Source of the DNA: Dipteris shenzhenensis
Taxonomy: Eukaryota > Polypodiophyta > Polypodiopsida > Gleicheniales
Assembly: GCA_047967505.1 (NCBI GenBank)
Contig: CM106541.1
DNA: 64,000 nucleotides
Strand: one strand, 5' to 3'
Part shown: positions 1 through 10,540 of the stretch, piece by piece
How the letters are laid out: every line of letters starts with the position of its first letter
How positions within the stretch are numbered: position 1 is the first letter of the stretch
Program-made: the position numbers and the translations under genes
The notes under the pieces: generated by a model
Databases searched by the model: none
What the model was told of the DNA's origin: nothing
What the model saw: only the letters and a program-made list of their open reading frames with translations

Positions 1-215
1 GTGATGCCCGCACTCCTCCTTTGCCACCTCTTGCTGTTCCCATTAGGGTGGCGATGCTCGCCCGCTGCCGCTCCCTCTCCGCTCCACCTTCCATCCCTCC
101 TCCTTTCCCTCCATACCTCCCCACTCCTTTACACACCTCCCTCCCCACCCCCTTCGCCCCACATAGACCCCCCTCTCGGCGACCGCCAAGCGACATCCCC
201 CCCCCAAAATTTTTA
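1..215. repeat. Pyrimidine-rich low-complexity DNA
   Basis: The plus strand is strongly C/T-rich (runs of CTCC, CCTCC and CCCC) and its apparent reading frames are proline/serine/leucine low-complexity translations. No domain or splice pattern is visible. I see no gene here. Confidence 0.6.
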
Positions 216-254
216 AATAAAAATTTATATATATATATGTATAAAATTAAAAAA

Positions 255-445
255 TAAATAAATATTAACTAACCCTAGATATACTAACCCTAAAACTAAC
301 CTAGGTTAAGTTAGTAACTTAGGCTAGGTTAGTTTGATAGGTTAGGTTAGGTTATTGACCTAGGTTTAGTTAGCATTAACCCTCCCGAGTGAGTTTAACT
401 AACGTTACTTAGTTAGACTTACAGTTAGGTTAGTATAATTTGAAT
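255..445. repeat. Degenerate CTAACC / GGTTAG repeat cluster
   Basis: Many short CTAACC, CTAACCC and, in the opposite orientation, TTAGGTTAG motifs alternate over about 190 bp, for example TAGGTTAGGTTAGG near 340. The motifs occur in both orientations, so this is not a simple telomere array but a scrambled one. It lies outside the gypsy coding region. Confidence 0.5.
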
Positions 446-1133
446 GGAAGACAACGCCAATGAAGCCCCACGAAATGCACAATGGTGGTGTATGAAGAGC
501 TTGTGGCTGCTCTACAAGTGGAATATCAGCTCAATGCACGAGTGCTTATCCAATGGAAGCAACTCCAAATAAGGATCATATCCGCTCATCCAACAATCAA
601 AAGGGAATTTTCCATAGAGACCAAAACTCTGTGCATAATTTGCCAAGACTTGTTCGAAGATTAGAAAAATATATTCTGCCTGTCTACACATGCCGGGTTT
701 ATAGCACTTAGGATGGATGCTTTCATCGCATATGTATGCCTCATGGGTAGTCCTCCCCTCAGGGTTATTGTTGGTTTGTTGCCATTGCTACAAAGGTCAT
801 CACTATTATTTACAAGGCATGACATAACCGACATCCCACCCTTGCAGCTGATGATTCCATCGCACCTACCATCTCATGGTGCACCTGATGCTACACATGA
901 ATAAAATCGTACGGATGGTGCACACATGCTACACATACCATCATTGCATAAGTGGTGCACACAATGCTACACACTCATATAGCCGCAGCCATATATCCAG
1001 CCATGTAAGAGTGCACATGCATCACTACAATACAGCGAGCACACATGCATCAGCTACACGATAAAAATGTTGGATCTCACTAAACTAAATACTGAAGGAT
1101 CAAATTAATAGGATAATTCCAATTCTTGTAACA
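446..1133 (-). repeat. Probable LTR (3' side) of the minus-strand gypsy element, outer border unknown
   Basis: Reading the minus strand, the gypsy coding sequence ends, a purine run follows (1134-1146), and the next bases are TGTTACAAG, a normal LTR start. The LTR would therefore begin at 1133 and run toward lower coordinates. I could not find its other end because the 5' LTR of this element is missing. The interval holds only short frames (for example 482-664 plus) that I do not recognise. GGTGCACACA/CTACACA motifs repeat at 870-1040. Confidence 0.35.
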
Positions 1134-1146
1134 TCCCTTTTGCTTG
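1134..1146 (-). other. Candidate polypurine tract of the gypsy element
   Basis: On the minus strand CAAGCAAAAGGGA directly precedes TGTTACA, the expected arrangement of PPT and 3' LTR. Its position just after the degenerate chromodomain-like tail supports the call. The tract is short and imperfect. Confidence 0.45.
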
Positions 1147-1149
1147 AAA

Positions 1150-1749
1150 TCGCAATTGCCCTCAACTGCATGACAAAAAAGTAGTCAATAAATCAGGGTA
1201 CTGGCAAAAATATCGCTCGGGCATCCACTTAGCATCCTCAATGGGGTGGTTCTTAAATGTAAGAAGATAAATAGGATATGAGTTTCCATGTCCCGTTTGA
1301 GTGATTTGTTGATCAATGATCTGGTCTGGCTCTAAGTGCTAGGTCTCTCCTTGAAGAAATGGTGCATCGTCTAAAATAGGTCGAACTGGTGGGTCTCCAA
1401 GGAAAGGTTTCATGACGTGCACATGAAAAGAATTATGAATTTTCCAATCAGGTGATAATTTGAGCCGATAGGCATTGTCATTAATGTACTCCAAAACTTT
1501 AAAGGGACCATAGGATTTAGCGGCAAACTTAACTACAGGGTGTGTCTCAATACTCTTAAGTCTGCACTTCTCAATACGTAACATGACTAGGTCACCTTCA
1601 ACAAATACAACTTTCTTTCTACCCTTGTTTGCACGTGCAGTATACACAGCTTGAGCATGCTCAATATTCTTTTTGATAGTAGCCAAAATGTTAGAGAAAT
1701 CTTCAGTAAATCGATCAGCATCCTCTACTTGGTGCTTAAGGTGGGTCAA
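1150..1749 (-). pseudogene. Gypsy integrase C-terminal GPF module and chromodomain-like tail (remnant)
   Basis: The minus-strand frame 1749-1339 reads through a GPFKVLEYINDNAYRL segment followed by SFHVHVMKPF, the GPY/F module that binds DNA in gypsy integrases. After a stop, the region to about 1150 still gives NHPIEDAKWMPERYF in another frame, resembling the C-terminal tryptophan motif of gypsy chromodomains (EDATWE type), which direct integration to chromatin. The chromodomain assignment rests on that single motif and is tentative. It is separated by a stop from the integrase core upstream. Confidence 0.7.
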
Positions 1750-1866
1750 TGGAGTAGGAATGGTCTTTCCATAAACAATTTGGAATGGATATTTGCCTGT
1801 AGCAGAGTGCTTAGTGTTGTTGTAGGCAAATTGTAATATGTGTATAAATTTGTCCCATTTGCCTGG

Positions 1867-2640
1867 CTAACCAAACACATAAGCACGTAACATTTCACAA
1901 ATAGTATTTTGTGTGACCTCGGTTTGGCCATTAGACTCAGGATGAAAAGCTGGGGAAAGATCTAACTTCGTACCAAGATTGTCAAAGAGTGCAGTCCATA
2001 AGTTACTACAAAATTTACTATCCTGGTTTGACACGATTACTTTTGGAAGGCCATGGTGTATAAAGATGTGCTTGATGAACAAATGAGCAACATGAACTGT
2101 GGTCAAAGTCTTCTTACAAGGAATAAAGTAAGCCTGCTTGCTAAATCTGTCAATGATAGTCCAAATCATATGAAAACCTGAGCTAGTTGTAGGAAATCCA
2201 ATAATAAAGTCCATAGAAATCTGCTCCCATGGGCCATCAGGAATTGGTGAAGGCATAAGTAAACCTTGATATTTGCCCTTGTAGCTCTTGACTTTTTGGC
2301 AAATATGACATTGTGCAATAAAGTAAGCCTGCTTGCTAAATCTATCAATGATAGTCCAAATCATATCAAAACCTGAGCTAGTTGTAGGAAATCCAGTAAT
2401 AAAGTCCATACAAATCTGCTCCCATGGGCCATTAGGAATTGGTAAAGGCATAAGTAAACCTTGATATTTGCCCTTGTAGCTCTTGACTTTTTGGCAAATA
2501 CGACATTGTGCAACAAAAGTTGCAACATCAACTCTAAGATTAGGCCAGAAAAAATCTTGAATTACAGTCTGATACGTAGCAACGATGCCTCTATGTCCCA
2601 TGTAGGGTGGCTGATGTACCTCTTCTAGTACCAAGTGTCA
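1867..2640 (-). pseudogene. Gypsy integrase core with internal 65-residue duplication
   Basis: The 255-residue minus-strand frame begins with an HHCC zinc domain (GHRG, then CRICQK) and continues into the DDE core. The first catalytic aspartate is visible in MDFITGFP and the glutamate in HPESNGQTEV. The expected second aspartate (VSDRD type) is asparagine in VSNQDSKF, so this copy should be catalytically dead. About 65 residues, from the last zinc cysteines through the first catalytic Asp, are present twice in frame because of a 195-bp tandem duplication. The frame ends with FG at 1867 and the C-terminal module follows in another frame. Confidence 0.92.
2122..2511 (-). repeat. 195-bp tandem duplication inside the integrase
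   Basis: The stretch starting AATAAAGTAAGCCTGC at 2122 recurs at 2317, and the matching ends CATTGTGCAA fall at 2309 and 2504, giving a constant offset of 195 bp (65 codons). The two copies differ at a handful of positions, so the duplication is not recent. It keeps the reading frame. Confidence 0.9.
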
Positions 2641-2649
2641 AAATGGTGC

Positions 2650-3440
2650 AGTGACACACAAGTGCTTTTCGTAGAAAAGATAGTCATTATGAATGGAATA
2701 CGAGGCCATAGGGGTGCTATTAATAAGCTTGCTTAATGTTATGCCAAATTTCTAAAAAGTCTCGATTAGTAGGATAGTCTGCCTTCATAGGCTCGAAACG
2801 ATCTCCCTCGATGACTGAGATATTATTTATGCTAGGTCGATGGCTCAGTGCATCGGCAACTACATTGTCTTTGCCTAGTTGATATTGGATCATCGGTTTA
2901 AAGCTGTCAATAAAGGCAACCCATTTAATTTGCCGAGATCCGAGATCATCGGCTAAGTAAGGAGATGTCTAAGACTCTAGTGATCAGTCTTAATGAGTAA
3001 CTTGGAACCCATAAGATAGTGTTTTCAGAGTTTAAGGGCATGCACCACAGCGGCTAATTCTTTATCATACATGGAATAGTTTAGCTCTACTGGTTTTAAT
3101 TTACGTGACTCAAATGCAATTGGATGGTTATCTTGCATGAGCACAACCCCAAAACCCTATCCACTAGCATCAGTAACCATGAGAAAGAAGGGTCTCGTAA
3201 AGTTCAACATGGTCAAAACTGGTGTGTGCGTCATTGCACCCTTAGGTCATTGAAAGGCTAAAGTGTGCTGCTCACCCTAAGAGAAAGCATGAGTCTTACA
3301 CAGTAGTTCGGTCAATGGATGTGCCTTATGTGCAAAATTTCTAAGAAATCTGCGATAGAAACTACACAGACCTAGAAAAGACCATAACTCATGGATATCT
3401 TTAGGCTGTGGCCAGTTTACTATTACTTCTACCTTCTTCA
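2650..3440 (-). pseudogene. Gypsy RNase H domain remnant
   Basis: No long open frame survives, but the minus strand translates in order into LVTDASG, DNHPIAFESRKLKPVE, LNYSMYDKELAAVVHALKL, KTDH and DNVVADALSHRP. These are the signature blocks of gypsy RNase H and the tether to integrase. RNase H removes the RNA strand during reverse transcription. At least four stops and an indel interrupt it. Confidence 0.8.
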
Positions 3441-3462
3441 GATCAACTCGAGTGCCTTCAGC

Positions 3463-3785
3463 TCAAACAATGTGTCCAAGATATTCAATTTTAGGCTGGA
3501 AAAAAGAACTTTTCTCCGCATTGGCATACAGTTGGTTCTCACGTAAGAGAGAGAAAACAAGATCCAAATTTTTCTCATGTTCCTCTCGACTCTTGCTATA
3601 AATCATGATATCATCAAAGAAAACTACCACAAAGTCTTGATAGGGTAGGAAGATACGATTCATCATTCAATTAAATGTGGCAGGTGCATTGATCAATCCA
3701 AAAGGAATAACAAGAAATTCATAGTGACTAGTTTGGGTCCTGAAAGCAATCGAAATATGTTTCTTGCAAGCGAGAAATTGCATAA
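3463..3785 (-). pseudogene. Gypsy reverse transcriptase fragment (palm/thumb)
   Basis: The frame 3666-3463 contains VVFFDDIMIYSKSREEHEKN, the catalytic FxDD block of Ty3/gypsy RT, and ends in KIEYLGHIV. Upstream, after a TGA, the same strand gives [19 protein letters not shown], the block that normally precedes it, and IAFRTQ. The fingers region and everything N-terminal are lost at about 3785. A stop between the APATF block and MNR inactivates it. Confidence 0.88.
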
Positions 3786-5365
3786 GACTGATATAGTGTA
3801 CCTAGACACTGATTTCAGTCCCAAAGAGGATTATGGCTATCAAGTCAACCAAGTGGAATAGGATCCTTGGTACATCAATAGCGGTGCATCATCTCATATG
3901 ACAAATCATCAGGAATGGTTCACAGAAATGAAGCCATTAGAAGGTTAGAAAAATGTCATCTACACAGCAGACAATACACCGAATCCAGTTCAAGGGACAG
4001 GTGTTATCCCTATGAACAATTTCACTAGTACAAAAGGATTAGTCAAAGATGTGCTCTATGTTCTGAAGCTCAGCAAGAACCTTTTGTCAGTAGGTCAGAT
4101 GACGAAACATAATTACAAAGTCATCTTTGACGATGATGAATGCACTATCAGAGACAAATCCAAAAGATGTTCGCTAGTAGCAAAAGGTGTCAAGGAAGGA
4201 CACTTATACAGAATGCTAGCTACAGTACTAGATAAGCATGCCATGTCAACTCAACCGCAACAGATGCCACTATCTACAAATGGCATAAGAGATATGGTCA
4301 TGTCAATTTCAAGTACTTGTTAGATCTCAGGAATCAGAATATGGCAATTGGGATTTCGAAGCTACAGTTTCTTGGAAAAGTTTGCGAAGCATGCTCCTTT
4401 GGCAAACAAAAGCAAACCAACTTTGTTAGAAGTACCTCTCGTGCACGAGGTATTCTTGATTTGATACATACAGATGTATGGGGTTATGCCTAGACTCGCA
4501 GCATCAATGGTTCACTTTACTACTTGACCTTCATCGACGACTACAGTAGATATTGTTGGGTCTACTTTCTGAAAGAGAAATCTGCTCCAGATTTTAAGAA
4601 TTCAAAGCCATGGTAGAAAACTAGACAGGCAGAAAGATCAAGGTCATGAGATCAAATAGAGGAGGTGAATACATGTCTTTAGCATTCATGAACTTTTGCA
4701 AAAGTCACGGCATATGAAGACAATTCACATGTGCAGATACTCCTCAGCAGAATGCAAGAGCTGAAAGGAAGAATGGGACTTTAGCAGACAGTGCTAAAGC
4801 AATGCTTAGTGAAAAGCATGTTCTGAATCAGTATTGGGCAAAAGCAATAGCCACTGCAAACTATTTGCTTAATCAGCTTCCTACCAAACCGATACAAGGT
4901 ATGACTTCTTATGAAGCATTCACTGGACACAAGCCACACATTGGGCATCTCCACATATTTGGTTGCATAGCATATGCCCACATACATGATGATCATCACA
5001 GAAAATTGGATGCAAAGTCACGCAAATGCATCATGGCTGGCTACAGTGAAGAAAGCAAAGCATACAAATTGTATGATCCCATCAACTGCAAAGTCATTAT
5101 CTCGAGAGATGTAATTTTTTATGAGGAATCAGAATGGAAAACCTCACCTACACAGGAGATAGAAGCATCAACTTCACAGTCATCTATAGAACAAGTTGAT
5201 GAAGAAGAGCAAGAATTTCCTGCAACACCCCAAGCAGAGCCACAGCAGTCAGACGGTCTACTAGGGAAAGCAGACCACCAGCAAGATTGACATATGCTCA
5301 GAAAGGCAAAGCAATTCAAGTGGAAAACACCAACTCTGCTCTTATGACTACCATCATGGCTACAG
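3786..5365 (+). pseudogene. Copia element 1, first half: protease and integrase
   Basis: The plus strand gives, in order, a protease active-site block (WYINSGASSHMT near 3870), the GAG-pre-integrase region, an HHCC zinc domain with CEACSFGKQ, integrase motifs [32 protein letters not shown] and ARAERKNGT, and the C-terminal LHIFGCIAYAH and SRDVIFYEES blocks. The catalytic protease Asp is Asn (NSGAS, normally DSGAS). The second integrase Asp is also Asn (RSN, normally RSD), and several stops lie between. Gag and the 5' LTR are absent. The frame stops at 5365 where a MULE is inserted, and its RT continues at 19172. Confidence 0.93.
5355..5365 (+). repeat. Target-site duplication, left copy (11 bp)
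   Basis: CATGGCTACAG here is repeated exactly at 19172-19182. Left of this copy and right of the other, the sequence belongs to one copia pol. An 8-11 bp duplication is what Mutator-family insertion makes. Confidence 0.85.
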
Positions 5366-5420
5366 GGTCCACTAGGTTTCCGAGCGAAAAACCACGAGCA
5401 GAGAATTCCGAGCGAGCCTT
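5366..5420 (+). repeat. MULE left terminal inverted repeat (imperfect)
   Basis: The left end contains GGTTTCC, GAGCGAAAAACC, CGAGCAG and CGAGCGAG in that order. The reverse complement of the right end contains GGTTTCC, GAGCAGAAATCC, CGAGCAG and CGAGCGG in the same order, with small gaps. The match is weak but collinear over about 45 bp. Confidence 0.55.
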
Positions 5421-6430
5421 TTTGCAACATGTTCCTATGTATATTCATTCAAGGAATCATACCGGAACACTATTACGGTGGCATATGTTAAATACCAACT
5501 AATTCTAACAATATAAACAAGGTTTGAACATATTGCACAAAACTTTTACCAGATGTGGGATTTGGCCCAGTAAAAGGGAATCCATTTAAAGGAAAAGAAT
5601 TCTACTTATTGTTAATGCATTGAAGAATAAAAGCATAAATAGTACATGTTTTTTTCTTCCCCAATCCTAGAAATTCTTTGAGCTAGAATTTGAGTATTCC
5701 TAACTGAAAAAACATTAAATCTAGATCATGAATCGAGGATTCCACACTAAAAATTGTAACTCACAAGAGCCATTTACATTCTAAATTTCAATGAATTAAT
5801 CCGACCAATAAATCTTCGTGTACACTTCAACTTGCTTATCTATATGTAAGCTGCTAATTGTGATTTTACAAATAGATGCAGGTAATATAACAAGTAAGAG
5901 TGACAATGTATGAAGGAAAAGGAATGCATGCATATCATAGAATCTTACATTAAATAATGCCAACCAACAAAATGGAAGCTCAAGATTGTTTCCAAAAAGC
6001 CAAAACAGTCTGTACCTCCAATGTAGATTTTACTTGCGCATTAATAGACTAGAGTGAACCCCAAAAAAGTTTTCCAAACTATTGTCTCATACGCACAATG
6101 TCACAAAATTTTAGAATCAAAATGATAGCCAAAAATAAATATCGTGGATGTGAGATAGCCCCAATGTCTAGTAGACCATTAAGTATAAGCATATAACGAG
6201 GAAGATAGGAGAACCATAAACTAATTCTCATCGTCGGAGTCATCCACAAATAGAGTCTATCGTCTCCCCTTCTCCCTCAACTCATAGTATATGATTTGTG
6301 ATTCCTTTCCATGTGCATGGCCATACTCTCTATGTAAGTCGGCAATTCACTTCAAAATGAAACTCTAGAACTCTCTTACATGTGTAAATGAATGGTATGC
6401 ATTCAAAATAAAGAACAACATTTTTCCTCA
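5421..6430. other. MULE subterminal non-coding region
   Basis: AT-rich DNA with no open frame of note, no recognisable domain and no tandem repeat. It separates the left terminus from the 3' end of the methyltransferase gene and may hold its 3' UTR and the terminal promoter sequences. Confidence 0.4.
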
Positions 6431-9400
6431 CTAGTGCAATGGCATGGCAACATTGATTTCTTCCTCCTTAGCATCAATGTCCATGAGCATATGGTGATGT
6501 GTAGATGATCCCACACTTGCATAAATAGCATCCACCACTCTTGGAAGTAGTCCAATACATATCTCTGGGTCATTGTCTATTGCCAAGCAAGGGCAACCAG
6601 AGTGGAGTGCAGCCCTCAATCCTGGCCATGTCCCTACCCCCATCTCAAGAATGGAACCATTTGGAGGACACAACATATCTAATAACATAAGTATGAATGC
6701 AGGACTCTTCTCAAGAGATCCCTTGCCAACTCTTTTGGAACGATGGACTGAAGGCAAGTAATGTGGAAGCACATTGCCATCTAAACTTATCCTCATCATG
6801 GAGGCCACACCCTTTGTTGATTGCATGTTAAATGTGGGTCTTTGTCCTATCCTCCTCATAGCCATAGCATGGAAAACAAAAGACTATTCAAAAAAGCATG
6901 AGTCATTTTCTATGTTATTTCATGATACAAAAGCAGAAGAAAACATACCCCTGAAGACTCACCTTCACACCAATCCCAAGTGTGTTTGAAATGCCTTGAG
7001 GTTCCATGCTTTGTACTATCCATCTGCTTGAAGCAAAACAATATGTACTAGAATCATACCCTAGCCTATAACCCAAAAGACTTCATGAAGTGTTCAACAC
7101 AAATCAATTTACCTGCAAGCCACCTCCATTTTTAATCTTACTACATAGTGCTCCATAGTAGGCAGAGTAGATGGAGAGATGAAAACCAAAGTCCACCCAT
7201 TGTCATCCATCACAACTGCAGCAATGGCCAGGGAAGAGGAGATAGGATCTTTTGTCATAACATTCCAAGGTGGAACCTCTCCTTCACCACCTACAACATA
7301 CCCTGTGGGAGGATCCACAATCCAACATTCCACACTCCATGTGCCAATTAGAGTTTTGTTTCTTCCCTTGTTGGTGTAGAAGTGCAAAGAAATCATGCAA
7401 TTCTTGATATCCATCTGCAAGCTGTGATTGCATTATCTCTTTGCCCAATTTGATATAGTAAAACTCCCATACCTTTACCTAACTCCTAGGTATCAACTTC
7501 CGGAGTATCTGCAAACATAATGCATATTAAATGACAATACTAGACTAAAAGGAATTGGAAAACTTCAAGAAAGATATATTCTTCCTTCTCCCTGGTTTTG
7601 TAGGGTCAAGATTCCCTATGTTACGTTGCTCCTCGGTCATGTTTGTAGGGGATCCCAAATCAAATTTGCATTGACCTTTCAAAAGCCTTATCAAGAAACC
7701 CATGGAGCAAGTCAATCACAAAAAACTAGTTCAGAACAAGAGGCACAGAAAGAACCAACATGAAAAGTATACCTCTCTAGCATTAATGCCTCCTCCTCCA
7801 CAAACTTTCCACTACTCATCTCTATCCACCATGGAAAATGCTTTCTCTCCCACTTTGAAAGCGTTATAGTTCCTTTTGCAGTCATGTCCTCATGAAAGAC
7901 TTTATGTGTGTACATGCAATATGTAGCAAGCTTGAGCACTATCCATGCCTTGCAAATAGATGGAATGGTATGTATCTTTTTTGTTTCCAGCAAATGAAGA
8001 ATAAACCTACTCAAAACCCAAACAATTGAAAGCATAAGAGCACTATGAAATAGAAATTCAATTATTAGGCAATGAAAGATGAATTCTTACCTTAAAACAA
8101 CTCTTCTACTTGCATTCACAAGGTCAACCTATTTTGCAGGCACGATAGCCACATACATGAAGAATGCAAGGGGCTCATACAAATCACTCCAATGTCTTGC
8201 CACAATACCCTCAAAATATTTGGATAGTGTAGGATGCTCTAGCAACTCCAAAGGAGAAACACCAACAAAGGAAGCCTAAACTTGTGACAACACCCTATGA
8301 CACTCTTCAAGAACCTAGTCTATAAAAACTTCCTTTGCAAGCCACCCAATGAAGGCATGGTCACTTGTTGGCATTCCATAACTATTCTTCAAATTCAAAT
8401 CATACCCAAGCAAAGATAATAATGAAAGCTGCCTAGCCTTGCTGCAAGAAGCAATGGCCACTAGATACAACTTGTCTAGTATAATTTTAGCAGTTGTGTC
8501 TTCATATGGCAAGGACCATAATTTGTGAAACCAATCTTTGCCATGTGCAGGATTTATTATTGACAAAATCTGTGAAAACCATAGTACAAAAGAGATTCAG
8601 CATGACATTTGAAAGCCATTCATAGTAATACTAGACAAAGGAAAAAGCATAAACTCACCCTATGCACCTTTCTCCTATATGTTCGAGTGACTGCTCTTTT
8701 AATCCTAGCTATCTTAACAACTCTTTCATCTTTATCCCATTCCAAGAGGCAGCTTCTTACAAGCTACTTTAAAATCGGATTTCCACTTGCCCTAAAAAAG
8801 CAAGTATGCACCAAAGTAATAAATTCAAACTCTATAGAGGAAGTGATGAAGCCAAAGTAGAAGGAATGAAAGCATGAGGTAGAGAGTATAAGAACTCACA
8901 GCATAAACCATGCGACCAAGAATAGCCTGTGTGAGGGGATACCAAACCCTTCTTCCTTGACCAATCTCCTTTTGCCGTACAAGCTCAATATTTTTCTTCT
9001 CTTCTTCCGTGAAATCCTCCAGAAATACTTGCGCATCACAACCAACAAGTGTACTTGTATGATACAAGTAATCTTTTAAGACTTGTTGCAACAATTGCCT
9101 CCTCATTCAATCTGGACAATGGAATTTGTTCTAGCAATAAAGTAGAAAATAGAAATATGTTCTTGAAACAACTAGTGGAAGAAAGAAAGATGATACTCAC
9201 AAGTTAAACCTTTGCAAAGCTGCAATCAACCTCAACTCATTGTCACACCCTGGAGCTATAATATGTGCATGAATCTTGATATGCCTTGCCTTGTCATTAA
9301 CAAAGACCTCCCTAATGCTCTCCATCCATGAGGCAGTTCAATGGTTTCCCTTCCACACATATAACATATTGTAGGATAGGAATTCCCATGCAGGAGTTTG

Positions 9401-9902
9401 TTGAAGCTCATGCTCAAACTCATCATTCACAACAAGCCAATGCTTATCCCATGAAGCTCCTTATCTCATCATCCACCTCTTTGGTTGTCCCATCAAACAT
9501 CCCAACTGAAATAATAAAGGACCCCTTTGTGAGGACATCTCCCTCCATCTCAAATGCTCTCTTGAGAATGGAGAGGTCATTCCTAAGTTGTCTCACCTTA
9601 GGTTGATAAATGATCTGCACAAATTTATACGAGGAGGTATCATTCCTCTATTGACAGTTATGGACTCAAGAAAATCACTTCCAACATTACAATCCATCGA
9701 TTCAGTCCACTGTCTTTCTTGCTAGCAGACTCTTTCTCCACTGACATCTCTTCAACCTCCTCTGCATTTGGAGATTTGGCTTGTGTGTCAGCAGATGTGG
9801 GGGATGGTGTTGTTGGTGCTTGCTCTTTCTTTTTGGTAGTCTTTTTCTTCTTACCACCAGCCTATCCACCTACTGGAGATTTTCTCTTTCCTAACCTAGT
9901 CA
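6431..9902 (-). pseudogene. MULE-borne multi-exon gene with permuted N6-adenine/N4-cytosine-type methyltransferase domain
   Basis: I see about ten minus-strand exons with GT-AG borders, roughly 9902-9206, 9116-8904, 8799-8660, 8571-8093, 8046-7774, 7692-7573, 7503-7466, 7422-7110, 7024-6962 and 6887-6431. The start at 9902 opens a Lys-rich tail (MTRLGKRKSPVGG, later GGKKKKTTKKKE) suited to nuclear import. The long middle part matches no family I know. The C-terminal part has the amino-methyltransferase fold in permuted order: motif IV-like WIVDPPTGYV (near 7310), the strand NGWTLVFISPS, then EKSPAFILMLLDML, motif I-like ILEMGVGTWPGLRAAL and the SAM-acid strand CLAIDNDPEIC (near 6590). Such enzymes methylate exocyclic amino groups of bases. 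DPPT replaces DPPY/F/W and LEMGVGT replaces DPFxGSGT, so activity is uncertain. At least four stops and two frameshifts make this copy a pseudogene. Confidence 0.8.
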
Positions 9903-10310
9903 TGACTTCTAGCATACACAAAAGAAATTGGATATTAGATCTCAGCCATCATTCATTTTTTATTGCACTTTGAGGAAAAGTAAGCCATTGAATGAACAAT
10001 TAATCAAAGAATGCAATTGACCAAAGGAGAAATACTTGGTGATCTTGGACCTTGGGCTGATACCACAAACAGTTGAGTTTCCAATATTCCAACCAACAAT
10101 CTGCAAAGAGAGATTCAAGAAAGTCAAGAACATGTATTGACATAGCAACAGAAGAATAGTAAAGAGCAACCATATTGTGAGAAAAAACAAATGCACAATC
10201 CCCCTATTCCACCCAAATTGAAATTACAAAAAGAGAAATACCTAAGGAGCTAGGACCTCTGTTCGATTCCCCCCAAAAATTTTAGTTTCCAATATCCCAA
10301 ATGACAACCT
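9903..10310 (-). other. Duplicated upstream exon-like segments of the methyltransferase gene
   Basis: On the minus strand two related blocks follow acceptor-like CAGs: about 10310-10250 (GTTGTCATTTGGGATATTGG) and about 10100-10034 (ATTGTTGGTTGGAATATTGG). Both go on to a similar ending with TATTTCTC. The second translates as IVGWNIGNSTVCGISPRSKI. They may be a duplicated 5' UTR or first coding exon of the gene starting at 9902. Confidence 0.4.
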
Positions 10311-10540
10311 GCAAATAGTGATTGAAGTAAAGTCAGGAATAATAAGTATTGACATAGCAACTAGAGAATCATGAAAGTAAAGAGTATGCAGTTGGAGCAT
10401 TTGAAGCAATGGGAAGCTACAACAGTCTACATCTACTTGTAGATGTCTACAAAAGAATATACTTGCACATATCCATGTCGCTGATACACCAAGAATGACA
10501 GTGGAATGTAGCTTCTCCAATGTTTTGAATACAGCCCCTT

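Larger units (their letters stand above)
1134..3785 (-). mobile_element. Truncated, decayed Ty3/gypsy retrotransposon
   Basis: On the minus strand the order RT, RNase H, integrase, GPF module/chromodomain-like tail, PPT is the gypsy order and separates it from copia, where integrase precedes RT. Gag, protease and the N-terminal half of RT are missing: the element ends near 3785, where a plus-strand copia element starts. Stops and frameshifts break every domain, the second catalytic aspartate of the integrase is changed, and the integrase carries an internal duplication. It cannot be autonomous. The copia body probably interrupted or truncated it. Confidence 0.9.

Noticed and set aside
482-664. 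Small plus-strand ORF of 60 residues
   Set aside because: No domain, no splice support, and it lies in the probable LTR of the gypsy element.
1339-3785. Integrated plant pararetrovirus
   Set aside because: Integrase with HHCC zinc domain, GPF module and a PPT/LTR border identify a Ty3/gypsy retrotransposon; no movement or coat protein is present.
6431-6865. Bacterial contamination as the source of the methyltransferase
   Set aside because: The gene is split by GT-AG introns, is embedded between plant MULE termini and has the same base composition as its surroundings.
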